From Miscanthus floridulus (lineage: Eukaryota; Streptophyta; Magnoliopsida; Poales; Poaceae): a stretch of DNA of 64,000 nt. The translations under genes were made by a program, and so were the position numbers. Numbering within the stretch: position 1 is the first letter of the stretch; every line of letters begins with the position of its first letter. The stretch spans positions 94,362,802 to 94,426,801 of the forward strand of contig NC_089581.1 of NCBI RefSeq assembly GCF_019320115.1, read 5' to 3'. Positions 47,512-57,641 of this stretch are shown here, in pieces. Below the pieces are notes generated by a model. The model ran no database searches, was not told the DNA's origin, and saw only the letters and a list, made by a program, of their open reading frames with translations.

Positions 47512-48718
47512 AACGGTGCTTGGAGCCAATGGGGAGTCATCCCTGACCCTAACATCTATGGACAGTGGCTCACATATGTGGGGTGAGCCCCTGCTCTGGT
47601 AGACGATTCCGTAGGATCTAGTGTTGACACTTTTCACCCTTGATGATGTCACCGAGAGCATGGAGCGGGAGAGCCTCAATGTTGGGATCTCGTCCATGAT
47701 TGAGGCCCTAAACCATGCACGAGCCCATTGCACGATGTTTCCATTCCCTCTGGTCGAGTATTGTTTGGTCTGGCTTTTTGTCCTTATCCTCCTTTATATG
47801 CTTTCTGTATCCTAACCATCGTCTTCCTACAGTCCCTCATAGCTCATAGTCAGGGGAAATCTCAGTTCCTTCATCAGTAGAAGGAGGCCTAGGACTGCCT
47901 TGTCGGGGAGGCATGGCTACGTAGGGATGTAACAGCTTAGCTTGTTGCCACCCAGCAAAGGGTGGATGAGCTGACTCCCCTCATTGAGGAGGCAGACAAT
48001 CTTCGGTCGTGGGTGGCCGAGGCCCACTAGGATGCTGACAAGGCTGAGAAGGCGTTCGAGGCCCTATCGGTGAGGTTAGGAAGGAGCAGGATGAGTTGCT
48101 CCATAAGGACACTGAGACCTGCTAGCGGATCCTTGACCTTCTGGCTGAGGTTGAGAAGGAAAGGGAACTAAAGCTGGAGACCGAGGAGAAGCTCATGACC
48201 CTGGAGAAGAGGGTGAGCCTAGAGGCCATGGTGGTCGCTCTGCTATGTAAGGAGCGGGATGAACTGCTCCAAACCACGAAGAGGCTCCACTCAAAATGTG
48301 CAGCAAAAGGTCGGCTCACTCGAGGCCGAGCTCAAAAGCACGATGACCCAGAAGCTGGAGGATGAGAGCGTTTTCTGTCAGGCTAGCTGTGGACCTCACC
48401 GAGGTGAGGAGGAATCTTCAAGTAGAGAGTGATGAGCTTGGTATCCTGAGTGCCACCCTCGGAGTGGTCTGCGATGACCTTCAGGTGGTGCGATCGGAGG
48501 GGACCAGCTCGCTAGCGGCTCGTGCCATTGAGATCATGGCTCAAGTGCGCCAGCTTGAAAGGAGTGCCCTTCACGCTGGGGTCAATCAGTCCTTCATGAT
48601 TGCTCATTCTTATTATGGGGGCAGCATTGATCTAGAAGCGATGAGCCACGGCTACACACTAGGCTATGAAGTCCATGAGCTAGAGGAGATGGAGACGACG
48701 GTGGCTCCCCTTTCGTAG
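47512..48718 (+). pseudogene. Antisense extra ORF of the Tat element (coiled-coil protein)
   Basis: The plus-strand coding remnant runs opposite to the adjacent Tat pol. Readable pieces are DPNIYGQWLTYVG (47548-47590), TLDDVTESMERESLNVGI (47640-47690), and, after a probable intron ending TTCCTACAG at about 47831, SLIAHSQGKSQFLHQ. Then comes a long charged helix (QQRVDELTPLIEEADNLRSW). The last 118 codons (48362-48718) are open: VRRNLQVESDELGILSATL, ARAIEIMAQVRQLERSAL, SIDLEAMSHGYTLGYEVHE. Grass Tat elements are known for an additional ORF antisense between pol and the 3' LTR, often annotated as a putative gypsy-type transposon protein. Position, strand and coiled coil fit that. Stops and frame breaks show it is dead. 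Confidence 0.65.
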
Positions 48719-51700
48719 GACCTGGCGGACAAGATAGAAGACATAGTTCTCCCAAGGAGGGGCGAGTTAGTTAGATAGGTCAGGCAGTCATTCTTGTAAC
48801 AAGCGGACAAGTTCTGACCCTTCTGTATCATTTAAACAAACTTGTCATTCCATTTGATCAAATCTATTCTTTTATTTTGGTGTGAACAAATTTATTTTTT
48901 CTCCCTTTTTATGTGTGAAAAGAGGTTAATGCATTCTAATCCTTCTGTTTGTTAAGACCATAGAGTTTGAGGTGTAGGAGGGAAACTCTGATCACGCTGG
49001 TAAGCAAAGAGTGTCGTAGCCACTCGGGCGTAGGTTTCTTGTAGTCCAAACAGCCTTACTCAGTCATTTGTTTCCGCAAGCCTTGCCACTAGTTTTTTTA
49101 ATGTGAGGAAGGGATTGGGCATGGCGAATGTTTCAAAAAGGATATATATGCCCTTATCAGCCCTTGAGTGAGACCCGACCCCTTGCCGTTACTGGGGTTG
49201 GGTGTCACTAAAGATCGAGGAGAGGATAGTGAAACTAGCAGGAAAAAGCATCTCTTGTTTTAGAAATGATATTCTTAGCTTTCGCATGTACCCCCTCCCT
49301 AGGATCAGAGCCATCATTCTACGACCATGCATAGTAGGGGCCGGTCGAGGGTCGACTTGTCTTTGTGATCGTCACCCTATCTGTGGTTTCCACAACCAGA
49401 GGGGTTGAGCTAACGTCACTTGCCTTGATGACTCAAGTGATGTGCTCAGTGAGCTCGCTAACGGGCATGTTCGAGTGGAATTTGGGTCCGTCATTCATGA
49501 TAGGGTCGGCATAGCCCTCATGTGGCATTCCACTGCTCCTTAACCTGCCTCCTGGCAGATGCCCATGTCGCTTCAGAGAGCAACTCAGGTGGCCTGCTTG
49601 CCTCTACTCGATGGATGTTCTATGGGCTTGGCTTGAGGTTAGGATCGAACAAGAAGGTTGAGATAACCCTGTCCACTTCTAAGCGGGTTGAGAGAAGCTC
49701 GTTGGGGCTCATCTGTGTTTTCTCCCTTAGCTCTATTCGATGTGACGTGGCCTCGAGCCCTTCATGGGCCGACCTTCGAACCTCAGTCAGTTGGATTCCT
49801 GAGTTAGGGTCAGGCGGCTCGAGCCCCCAAGCCCCATTGGGCTCGGTAGGGGTCGGCCGAATTTCATGTGACACCCCATTCGTGGTTTTCACAACCGGAG
49901 GGGCTAAGCTAATGACACTTGCCTCGATGTCTCAAGTGTCGGGCTCGGTGAGCCTACTAATGGGCATGTTCGAGTGGAATCTAGGTCCATCGTTTGCTGA
50001 CGGGGTCAGCATAGCCCTCATGTGGCATTCCACTGCTCCTTAACCCACCTCTTGGTAGATGCCCATGTTGCTCCGAAGAGCGACTCAGGTGGCCCACTAG
50101 CCTATCCTCGATGGAGATTCTGTGGGCTTGGCTTGAGGTTAGAATTGAATAAGAAGATTGAGATGTCCTTGTCCGCTTCTGAGCTGGTCAGGCAAGGGCT
50201 GCTAGGGCTCATCTACATTTTTCTCCCCTAGCTTTGTTTAATGTGAGGTGGCCTCGAGCCCTTCATAGGCCGGCCTTCGAACCTCGATGGTCGCCACTCA
50301 TACCGAATGAGGCAACTACCGCTTCGTGACGTGATGCAAAGCATTGTGATGCAGCAATTGCATATGCAATGCTTGGATGTATGGGATGAATGTATGGTTG
50401 AATGTATGAATGAATAAATGCATGAATGCATGCATGAGAATGGATGAATGAATGATCATGCACTAGAAAAGTAGAAGTGGGGGTTGGTAAAGTTACCTCG
50501 ATGTCTCAAGTGACAGGTTCGAGGAGCCCTTACTAGATATGTTCGGGTGAAATCTAGGTCCATCGTTCATGACGGAGTCGACATAACCCGCTTGGGCATC
50601 CTGCTACTCCTTACCCGTCTCTAGGTAGTGGCCTGAGCTATCCGATCGACTTGGGTGACCTGCCGGCCTCTCCTCGATGGAGATTCCATAGGTGGGCCCC
50701 TCCAAACCCTTCCTAGGAAGGTAGAGGCTAAAGCTCAGGGTGTGGGGACAAAAACTTTGATTATGCTGGTGAGCAAAAATGCCATAGCTGCTGAGGTGTA
50801 GGTTTCTTGCGGTCCAACCAGTTTTACTCAAAGTTTGTTTCAACACACCTTGCCTCTAGGTTTTATCATGAAAAAGGGTGGGGCATAGAGAATGTCTACC
50901 AAATAGACACTCTTGCCAGCCCCCGAGTGAGGCCTAACCCCTTGCTGTTGCTAGGGTCAGGGGCTCGATAGTGAAATTAATAAGAGAAAACATACGTAAT
51001 TAAGGGTGACCCATCTCTCGGCAGCAGCCCAAACTATCCAATCGACTTGGGTGACCCACTAGCATAGAACTTACCTTGATGGCATGAGTGACAGGTTTGG
51101 AGAGCTCTTACCAGATATGTTCGAGTGGAATCCAGATCTGTCATTCATGATGAAGTTGGAATAACCCATATGGGGCATCCTACTGCTCCTTACCCATCTC
51201 TCGACAGCGGCCAAGCCATCTGATCGACTTGCATGACCCACTGACATAGGACTTACCTATGAAGATAGAGGATGAGATCATCCCCCTTAAGAAATTAGTT
51301 AAGCAGATAAGCTAGGTGGCAAACTTGTAACGAGTGAACAAGCTCTTAGATTTCATTATGGACAAATAGGTTTTTTAGCCCTTCTCCCCTTCTTGTATAA
51401 AAAGGTTAGTGCGTTCTGACCCCCTTCTGATGTTAAGGCCATAATGCCCAGGGTGCGGGTGAACAAACTCTGATCACGCTGGTGAGCAAAGGCGCTGTAG
51501 CCACTGGGGCGTAGGTTTCTTGTAGTCCGACCAGTTTTACTTAGCATTCATTTCCACAACCCTTGCTTCTAGGTCTCAATGTGAGAGGGTGTCAGGCACA
51601 GAGAACATTCGCTAGGTTGATATACTCTTGATCATGTACCGATTCTTTCCTTAGTTAAGGCTAAAAAGCTCGGGGTGCAGAAAAAACTCTTATCACGCTG

Positions 51701-51952
51701 ATGAGCAATGACGTCATAGTCTCTGGGGCGTAGGTTTCTCACAGTCCAACTAGTTTTACTTAGTGTTCATTTCTGCCACCCTAGCTTCTAGGTCTCAACA
51801 TGAGAAAGGGTTGGGCATAGATAATGTCTACCGGATAGATATGCTCTTATTAGCCCCCCGAGTGAGGCCCAACCCCCCGTTGTTGCTAGGGTCAGGTGTC
51901 ACTAAAGGTTAGGGAGTTGACAGCGGAACTAATAAGAGAAAGTGTGTGTATA
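48719..51952. repeat. Non-coding Tat spacer with two interleaved degenerate repeats
   Basis: Between the antisense ORF and pol, two unit types alternate. Unit 1 (about 100 bases, containing GATCACGCTGGTGAGCAAAG and GGCGTAGGTTTCTTG) is at about 48985-49090, 50751-50850, 51465-51560 and 51686-51790. Unit 2 (about 200 bases, containing GTTCGAGTGGAAT and GGCATTCCACTGCTCCTTA) is at about 49430-49650, 49920-50130, 50500-50700 and 51075-51260. No coding sequence is convincing here. Confidence 0.7.
50375..50462. repeat. Degenerate ATGA/ATGC microsatellite
   Basis: A run of ATGTATGAATGAATAAATGC-type tetranucleotides. The minus-strand frames rich in His, Ser and Ile here are simple translation of the repeat. 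Confidence 0.75.
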
Positions 51953-53399
51953 TTAAGGGTAAAAGCAGCATAGCTGCTCAATGTTCCAGGCATTGAGGAA
52001 GACCTCGTCGTCGATGGCCTTGAGCTTATAGGTGCCTGGTCGGAGCACTTCCACGATGACGTATGGTCCCTCCCATGGTGGAGAGAGCTTGTGGTGGTTC
52101 TTGTTGCTCTAGACAAGGTGGAGCACTAGGTCCCCAACATTGAAGAACCGACCCCACACTCGACGGTTGTGGTACCAGTGTAATGCTTGCTGGTACTTGG
52201 TTGAGCGGAGGAGGGTGACGTCGCACACTTCATCTAGCTAGTCCATGGCATCCTCGAGGGACTCCTTGGCTCCATGTTCATCATATGCCCTAACCCTTGG
52301 TGATCCATAGTCGAGGTTAGTCGGGAGGATAGCCTTGGAATCGTAGACCATGAAGAATGGTGTGTAGCCAGTAGCCTGGCTGGGGGTCATCCTCAGGCTC
52401 CAGAGTATAGCAGGAAGCTCTGCGACCCATCGTCTACCAAACTTGTTCAAACGGTTGAAGATCCTAGGCTTGAGGCCTTGTAGGACCATGTCATTTGCGT
52501 GCTCAACCTGCCCATTCATGCGGGGTTGCACCATGGTAGCCCAATCGATGCAAAAGTGGTATTCATTATAGAATCAGAGGAACTTCTTTCTAGTGAACTA
52601 CATGCCATTGTCCATGATGATGGAGTTTGGGACCCCAAAGCGATGGATGATGTCAAGAAAGAATATCATGGCTTGCTTGGACTTGATCATAGAGATCGGT
52701 CGAGCCTCTATCCAATTTGTAAACTTGTCTACGGTGATAAGCAAGTGCATATAGTTTCTGGGTTATCTTTTGAGACGTTCAACCAGATCAAGCCCCTAGA
52801 CCATGAACGGTCATGTGATGGGGATCGTCTAGAGCGCTTAGGCCAGTAGGTGGGTCTGCTAAGCGTAGTATTGACACCCTTCATAGGTGCGCACAATCTA
52901 TTCAGTGTCGGCTACTGTGGTCAGCTAGTAGAAGCCTTGTCGAAATGCATTTCCGACTAGGGTTCTAGGCCTAGCATGGTGACCGAAGACCCCACCGTGG
53001 ATATCTCTCAGCAACTGCTTCTCCTATTCGATGGGGATGTAGCGCTATAGGATCCTGGTGTGGCTTCGCTTGTAGAGTTCACCCTCAATTAGGATAAAGG
53101 ACTTAGCGCGACACACGAGCCGCCGAGCCCCTATTTTGTCCGTCGGCAGTGCCTCACGAAGGAGGTAGTTGAGGTAAGGCGTCCTCTAGTTGGCCAGAGG
53201 GGTGAGCTCTATTGTTGGATCTTCATCAAGCTCCATGACCTAGGGATCGGATGAAGCCAATGGCTAGTTAGCCCCTAAGCCTAGGGTAGGTGGCCCATCA
53301 CCGGCTTATTCTAGCTCCTCATAGCGAGCCGAGGGTTTGTGCTGGTCGCTAGCGAAGACACCTATTGGCACTGACTCTCGGTCGGATGCTACTTTTGCC
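51953..53399 (-). pseudogene. Tat integrase (second copy)
   Basis: Minus strand. The frame ends at TAA 51953 after VFLNAWNIEQLCCFYP. A GPY-type module (PPWEGPYVIVEVLRPGTYKL, about 52010-52090) closes the enzyme. The core shows IIMDNGM-stop-FTRKKFL (about 52580-52630, catalytic Asp) and [13 protein letters not shown], then [20 protein letters not shown] and [17 protein letters not shown] (52310-52534). The zinc finger and N-terminus (52700-53300) are badly broken. Frames and TAG stops change often. This copy carries domains lost from the left copy at 97-1760. Confidence 0.75.
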
Positions 53400-53945
53400 T
53401 GTGCGTCGGTTGCCTCAAGATGTGGTTGAGCTCAAGATCGTCGAACTTGTCCCCTAGCTAGCGGACTTCTCAGCAATACATAGCCATCTTGGCATTGTGG
53501 CAGCTTGATTCCTTCATGACTTGGTCGATGACCAGCTAGGAGTTGCCTTGGACGTCTAGCCATTGATACCCAACCCGATGGCGATGCGTAGGCCACCCCC
53601 ATACTTGGCCATAGTGTTGGAGGAGGGGAAATGGAGGTGAACTATGTACCTCATGAGTACCCCGAGGGGCAAAACAAAGACCAGTCCCATGACAGCGCCT
53701 TTCTTCATCAGCGATCCATCAAAGTACATTGTCTAGTACTCTTGGTCGATGACCACTGGTGGCATTTGGACCTTGGTCCACTCTACAACGAAATCAGCTA
53801 GCACTTGGGACTTGATGGCCAATCAGGAGGCATACGAAATGCCTTGACCCATCAGCTCAAGTGCCCACTTTATGATTCTTCCCATGGCATCCTAGTTTTG
53901 GATGACCTCACTGAGGGTGAAGGACATTACGACTGTCACTAGATG
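53400..53945 (-). pseudogene. Tat second RNase H domain and tether (second copy)
   Basis: The minus strand reads YWTMYFDGSLMKKGA-type sequence (about 53690-53745), then VLPLGVLMRYIVHLHFP, SNTMAKYGGGLRIAIGLG. This is the start of an additional RNase H of the kind Tat elements acquired beside their own. Upstream of it is the linker (ALKLMGQGISYAS-like, 53820-53880). The linker is split by the solo LTR starting at 53946. The left Tat copy breaks off near this same domain at position 97. Confidence 0.7.
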
Positions 53946-55422
53946 TGAAAGGATCAAGATGCCTAAGAGGGGGGTGAATTGGGCTAATTCTAAATTTCTT
54001 TGCAATAATTAAGTCCTATGGTTAGCCCAATTAACCCCTTGTGCCTAGAAAGTGTTCCTAATTGTTCTACCGCACAAAAGACTTGCAACCTAAGTTCCAA
54101 TCCTACTCTAGCATGGCAATTCTAAGAATGTAAAGACATGAATTGAATTACTCAAAGTAAATAGAGAGGAAGGAACGCGGCGATGTTTTGCCGAGGTATC
54201 GGAGAGTCGTCACTCCCCACTAGTCCTCGTTGGAGCACCCGTGCAAGGGTGTAGCTCCCCCTTGATCCATGCAAGGATCAAGTGCTCTCTACGAGTTGAT
54301 TCTTCAACACTCCATCGCGTTGAATCACCCACAACCGCTCACAACTTGAGTTGGGTCACCCACAAGCTCCACTGGGTGATCACCAAACTCCCAATCACCA
54401 CCAAGCCATCTAGGTGATGGTGATCACCAAGAGTAACAAGCATGAACTCTCACTTGACCATGACAAGTCTAATGAGAAGGTGGATGCACACTTTGCCACT
54501 CTTGATCTTCACTAATGAGGGCTCTCTTTGGGATTCTCAAATCTCAATCACCTCACTAGGACCTTGCTCTTCTTGGCACTCTCTAAGGTGTTTCTCAGTT
54601 GTTGGAATGAGCAAAAGTACCCCCACACATGAGTGGAGGTGGTATTTATAACACCGGCTGAAAAACGAACCGTTATGTGCCTCTATGGGGAGATCGGATG
54701 CTTCGGTCATGTTAACCAGATGCTTCGGTCAGTATATCCCGAACTCTAGTGTTTATAGTGTGATCGGACACTGGCCAACATCCGATCAGCACTGACCGGA
54801 CGCATCCGGTCATGATTTTCCCTCTCTGGAACCTTACTGGAGTCGACCGGACGCTGGACCTCAGCTTCTGGTACCATGACCTAGCAGCGTCTGATCAAAC
54901 CAGATGCAATCACCTTGGTCACATGAGCTGACCGGACCCTGAGCTAGTGTCCGGTCACACCAAAGCCAACGTCCGATCAGTATTTGACCCTCCATTCACT
55001 TCCAACTCTCGAACATATGTGAATGAAGTTTGCTCCATTGAATCAAAGGGCTGTTATGGAGCTACCTAGTGCTAGTTTTAACAAGTGTGCACCACACCTA
55101 ACTCACTAGTCTCACCTAGGTCAAGCTACCCATTCATACCCCCTTAATAGTATGGCCAAAGGAAAAACAAAGTCCTAAACTACTCTAAGTGTCTCTCCAA
55201 CTCCAATTGACACTTAGAACTAGTTCATCCTTAACCTTGTCGTCCATCCTTTGAAAACCAAAATGATTTCCATTGTAGGGGCATGACAACCATGATTGCC
55301 CAATCGATCTCTATTACCATGGCCTAACTCAATTGTTTTTGCAAAACACACGTTAGTCATAGTAATCACGTATTGTCATTAATCACCGAAACCCAACTAG
55401 GGGCCTAGATGCTTTCAAGATG
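53941..55422 (-). mobile_element. Solo Sirevirus LTR with 5-bp target duplication
   Basis: The LTR is 53946-55417 (1472 bases), beginning TGAAAGGATCAAGATGCC and ending GGCCTAGATGCTTTCA. It is flanked on both sides by AGATG (53941-53945 and 55418-55422). Tat sequence is continuous across it when compared with 330-360 in the left copy (GATGTGACTCAAAGTAGTGG). No internal element sequence is present, so this is a solo LTR left by LTR-LTR recombination. Many copies of GACCGGAC/GTCCGGTC-type motifs lie at 54680-54990. Confidence 0.93.
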
Positions 55423-56080
55423 TGAGTCAAAGTAGTGGTGTAGCTTCCTTTTGGCGATAAGGATGGTGTATAGGAGCTTTCTGGATTTCGGGGTAGCAGG
55501 TCTTGGAATCAGATAGGACCTCGCTAATGAAGTACATGGGATGCTGCACTTTGAGGGCATGTCCCTCTTCTTCTCGCTCTACCACCAGGGCGGTGCTGAC
55601 CACTTACGTGGTGGCCGTGATGTAGAGCAGAAGCTGTTCCCCATCGATCAGAGGGACTAGGATCGAGGCCTTCGTCAGAAGCCGCTTGACCATGTCAAGT
55701 ACCTCCTAGGCCTCGGGCATCCATTCTAAACGGTCGGCCTTCTTCAGGAGCCGATAGAGGGGGAAACCTCGTTCATCGAGGTGTGAGATAAAGCGGTTGA
55801 GTGCAGTGAGGCACCCTGTAACACATTGTACCCCCTTTATGTTCTGAATCAGGCCCATCCTTGTGATGGCTGAGATCTTCTCTGGGTTAGCTTTAATGCC
55901 ATGCTCTGAGATAATGAAACCCAGCAACATACCCCTCGGGACCCCGAAAATGCACTTCTCGGGGTTGAGTTTGATGCTATTTGCTCAGAATTTTGTGAAG
56001 GTCTGCTCTAGGTCGGCTACGACCTGGTCAGCCCATTTGGACTTGACCATGATGTCATCCATGTATGCGTCAATAGTTCG
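55423..56080 (-). pseudogene. Tat RNase H and reverse transcriptase, C-terminal part (second copy)
   Basis: Continues the Tat pol to the right of the solo LTR. On the minus strand the RT catalytic box reads RTIDAYMDDIMVKS (about 56038-56080), intact here, then HGIKANPEKISAI and FISHLDERGFPLYRLLKK. RNase H (55480-55720) matches 410-670 of the left copy. The sequence is cut by the assembly gap just upstream of the YMDD box, so the rest of RT, protease and gag of this copy are not visible. Confidence 0.85.
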
Positions 56081-56180
56081 NNNNNNNNNNNNNNNNNNNN
56101 NNNNNNNNNNNNNNNNNNNNNNNNNNNNNNNNNNNNNNNNNNNNNNNNNNNNNNNNNNNNNNNNNNNNNNNNNNNNNNNN
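56081..56180. other. Assembly gap of 100 N
   Basis: Exactly 100 undetermined bases, the usual placeholder for a gap of unknown size. Left is Tat RT; right begins about 600 bases inside a Sirevirus LTR. The distance and even the adjacency are therefore uncertain. Confidence 0.97.
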
Positions 56181-57154
56181 TCAATCACCTCACTAGGACC
56201 TGCTCTTCTTGGCACTCTCTAAGGGGTTTCTCAGCGTTGAGTGAGAAAAGTACCCCCACACATGAGCGGAGGTGGTATTTATAACACCGGCTGAAAAACG
56301 AACCGTTAGTGCCTCTGTGGGGTGGCCGGACGCTCTGGTCAAGTTGACCAGATGCCCCAGTCAGTATACCCCGAGCTCTAGTGGCTAAGAGTTGACCGGA
56401 CATGTCCGGTAATGTTTTCCCCTCACTGGAACCTTACTGATGTCGACCGGACGCTGGACCTCTAGAGTCCGATCACTTGCTGAGCAGCGTCCGGTCAGTA
56501 GCTGGAACCTGATCAGCGTCCGTCAGCATTGACCGGACACGTCCGATCAGGATTCTCCCTCTTTGGGACCTTACTGGAGTCGACTGGACGCTGGCCCTCA
56601 GTGTCCGTTGACATGACCTCGTAGCGTCTAGTCACTTCCAGACGCTTTCACCTTGGTCAAATGAACTGACCGACCCTGAGCCAGCATCCGGTCACACCGG
56701 AGCTAGCGTCCGGTTAGTATTTGACCCTCCATTCACTTCCAACTCTCGATCATATGTGAATGAAGTTTGCTCCATTGGATCAAAGGCTATTGTGAGCTAC
56801 CTAGTGCTAGTTATAACAAGTGTGCACCACACCTAACTCACTAGACTCACCTAGGTCAAGCTAACCATTCATACCCCCCTTAATAGTATGACCAAAGGAA
56901 AAACAAAGTCCTAAAACTACTCTAAGTGTCTCTCCAACTCCAATCAACACTTAGAACTAGTCCATCCTTAACCTTGTCGTCCAACCTTTGAAAACCAAAA
57001 TGATTTCCATCGTAGGGGCATGACAACCATAATTTCCCGATCGATCTCCATTACTGTGACCTAACTCAATTGTTTCTGCAAAACACACATTAGTCACAGT
57101 AATCATGTATTGTCATTAATCACCGAAACCCAACTAGGGGCCTAGATGCTTTCA
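56181..57154 (-). mobile_element. Sirevirus 3' LTR (left part lost in the gap)
   Basis: Aligns with 54547-55417 of the solo LTR, beginning TCAATCACCTCACTAGGACC and ending CTAGATGCTTTCA. Repeated GACCGGAC/GTCCGGTC motifs lie at 56320-56730. In minus orientation it is the 3' LTR of the Sirevirus that follows. Confidence 0.92.
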
Positions 57155-57641
57155 ATCTCCCCCTTTGGTGATTGATGACAATACTACCTCATGTATGTGA
57201 AAGAGATGAGGTTTTTAACATGCTTGGTTCATATAAGCTTTTGAAAATAAGAAAAAGGTGTGAAGCAAGCTTATATGACCCAAGCCGACATGATGTACTC
57301 AAAAGATATGAAATAAGCATGAGTACAAGAGAGAAGCTCATTTGCATCAGAGTAAAACGTGGAAGCAAAGGAAAATGAGCAAAGCACAAGTTATTATGAC
57401 ATATAAAGAATTCAAAGTAGAGAGCACACATGTCATATATCATGATCACGTGGATATCACTATCACATAAATATAGTAGTAAACATGAATGCATAATGTA
57501 TCACACACACAAAAGCATAATAGTGTATCTCACATATAAGAACTCCAAATATAATAGATAAGCTAATATAATAACTAAGCTCCCCCTAGATAAGTAGCTC
57601 CCCCTAAGCCTAACATACTTGAACCCTCTCCCCCTTTGGCG
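57155..57641 (-). other. Multiple polypurine tracts of the Sirevirus
   Basis: Read on the minus strand, four AGGGGGAG-type tracts occur: next to the LTR (57156-57165), at about 57579-57586, at about 57597-57605 and at about 57628-57636. Multiplied polypurine tracts upstream of the 3' LTR are a known Sirevirus trait. The rest of the stretch is AT-rich and non-coding. Confidence 0.75.
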
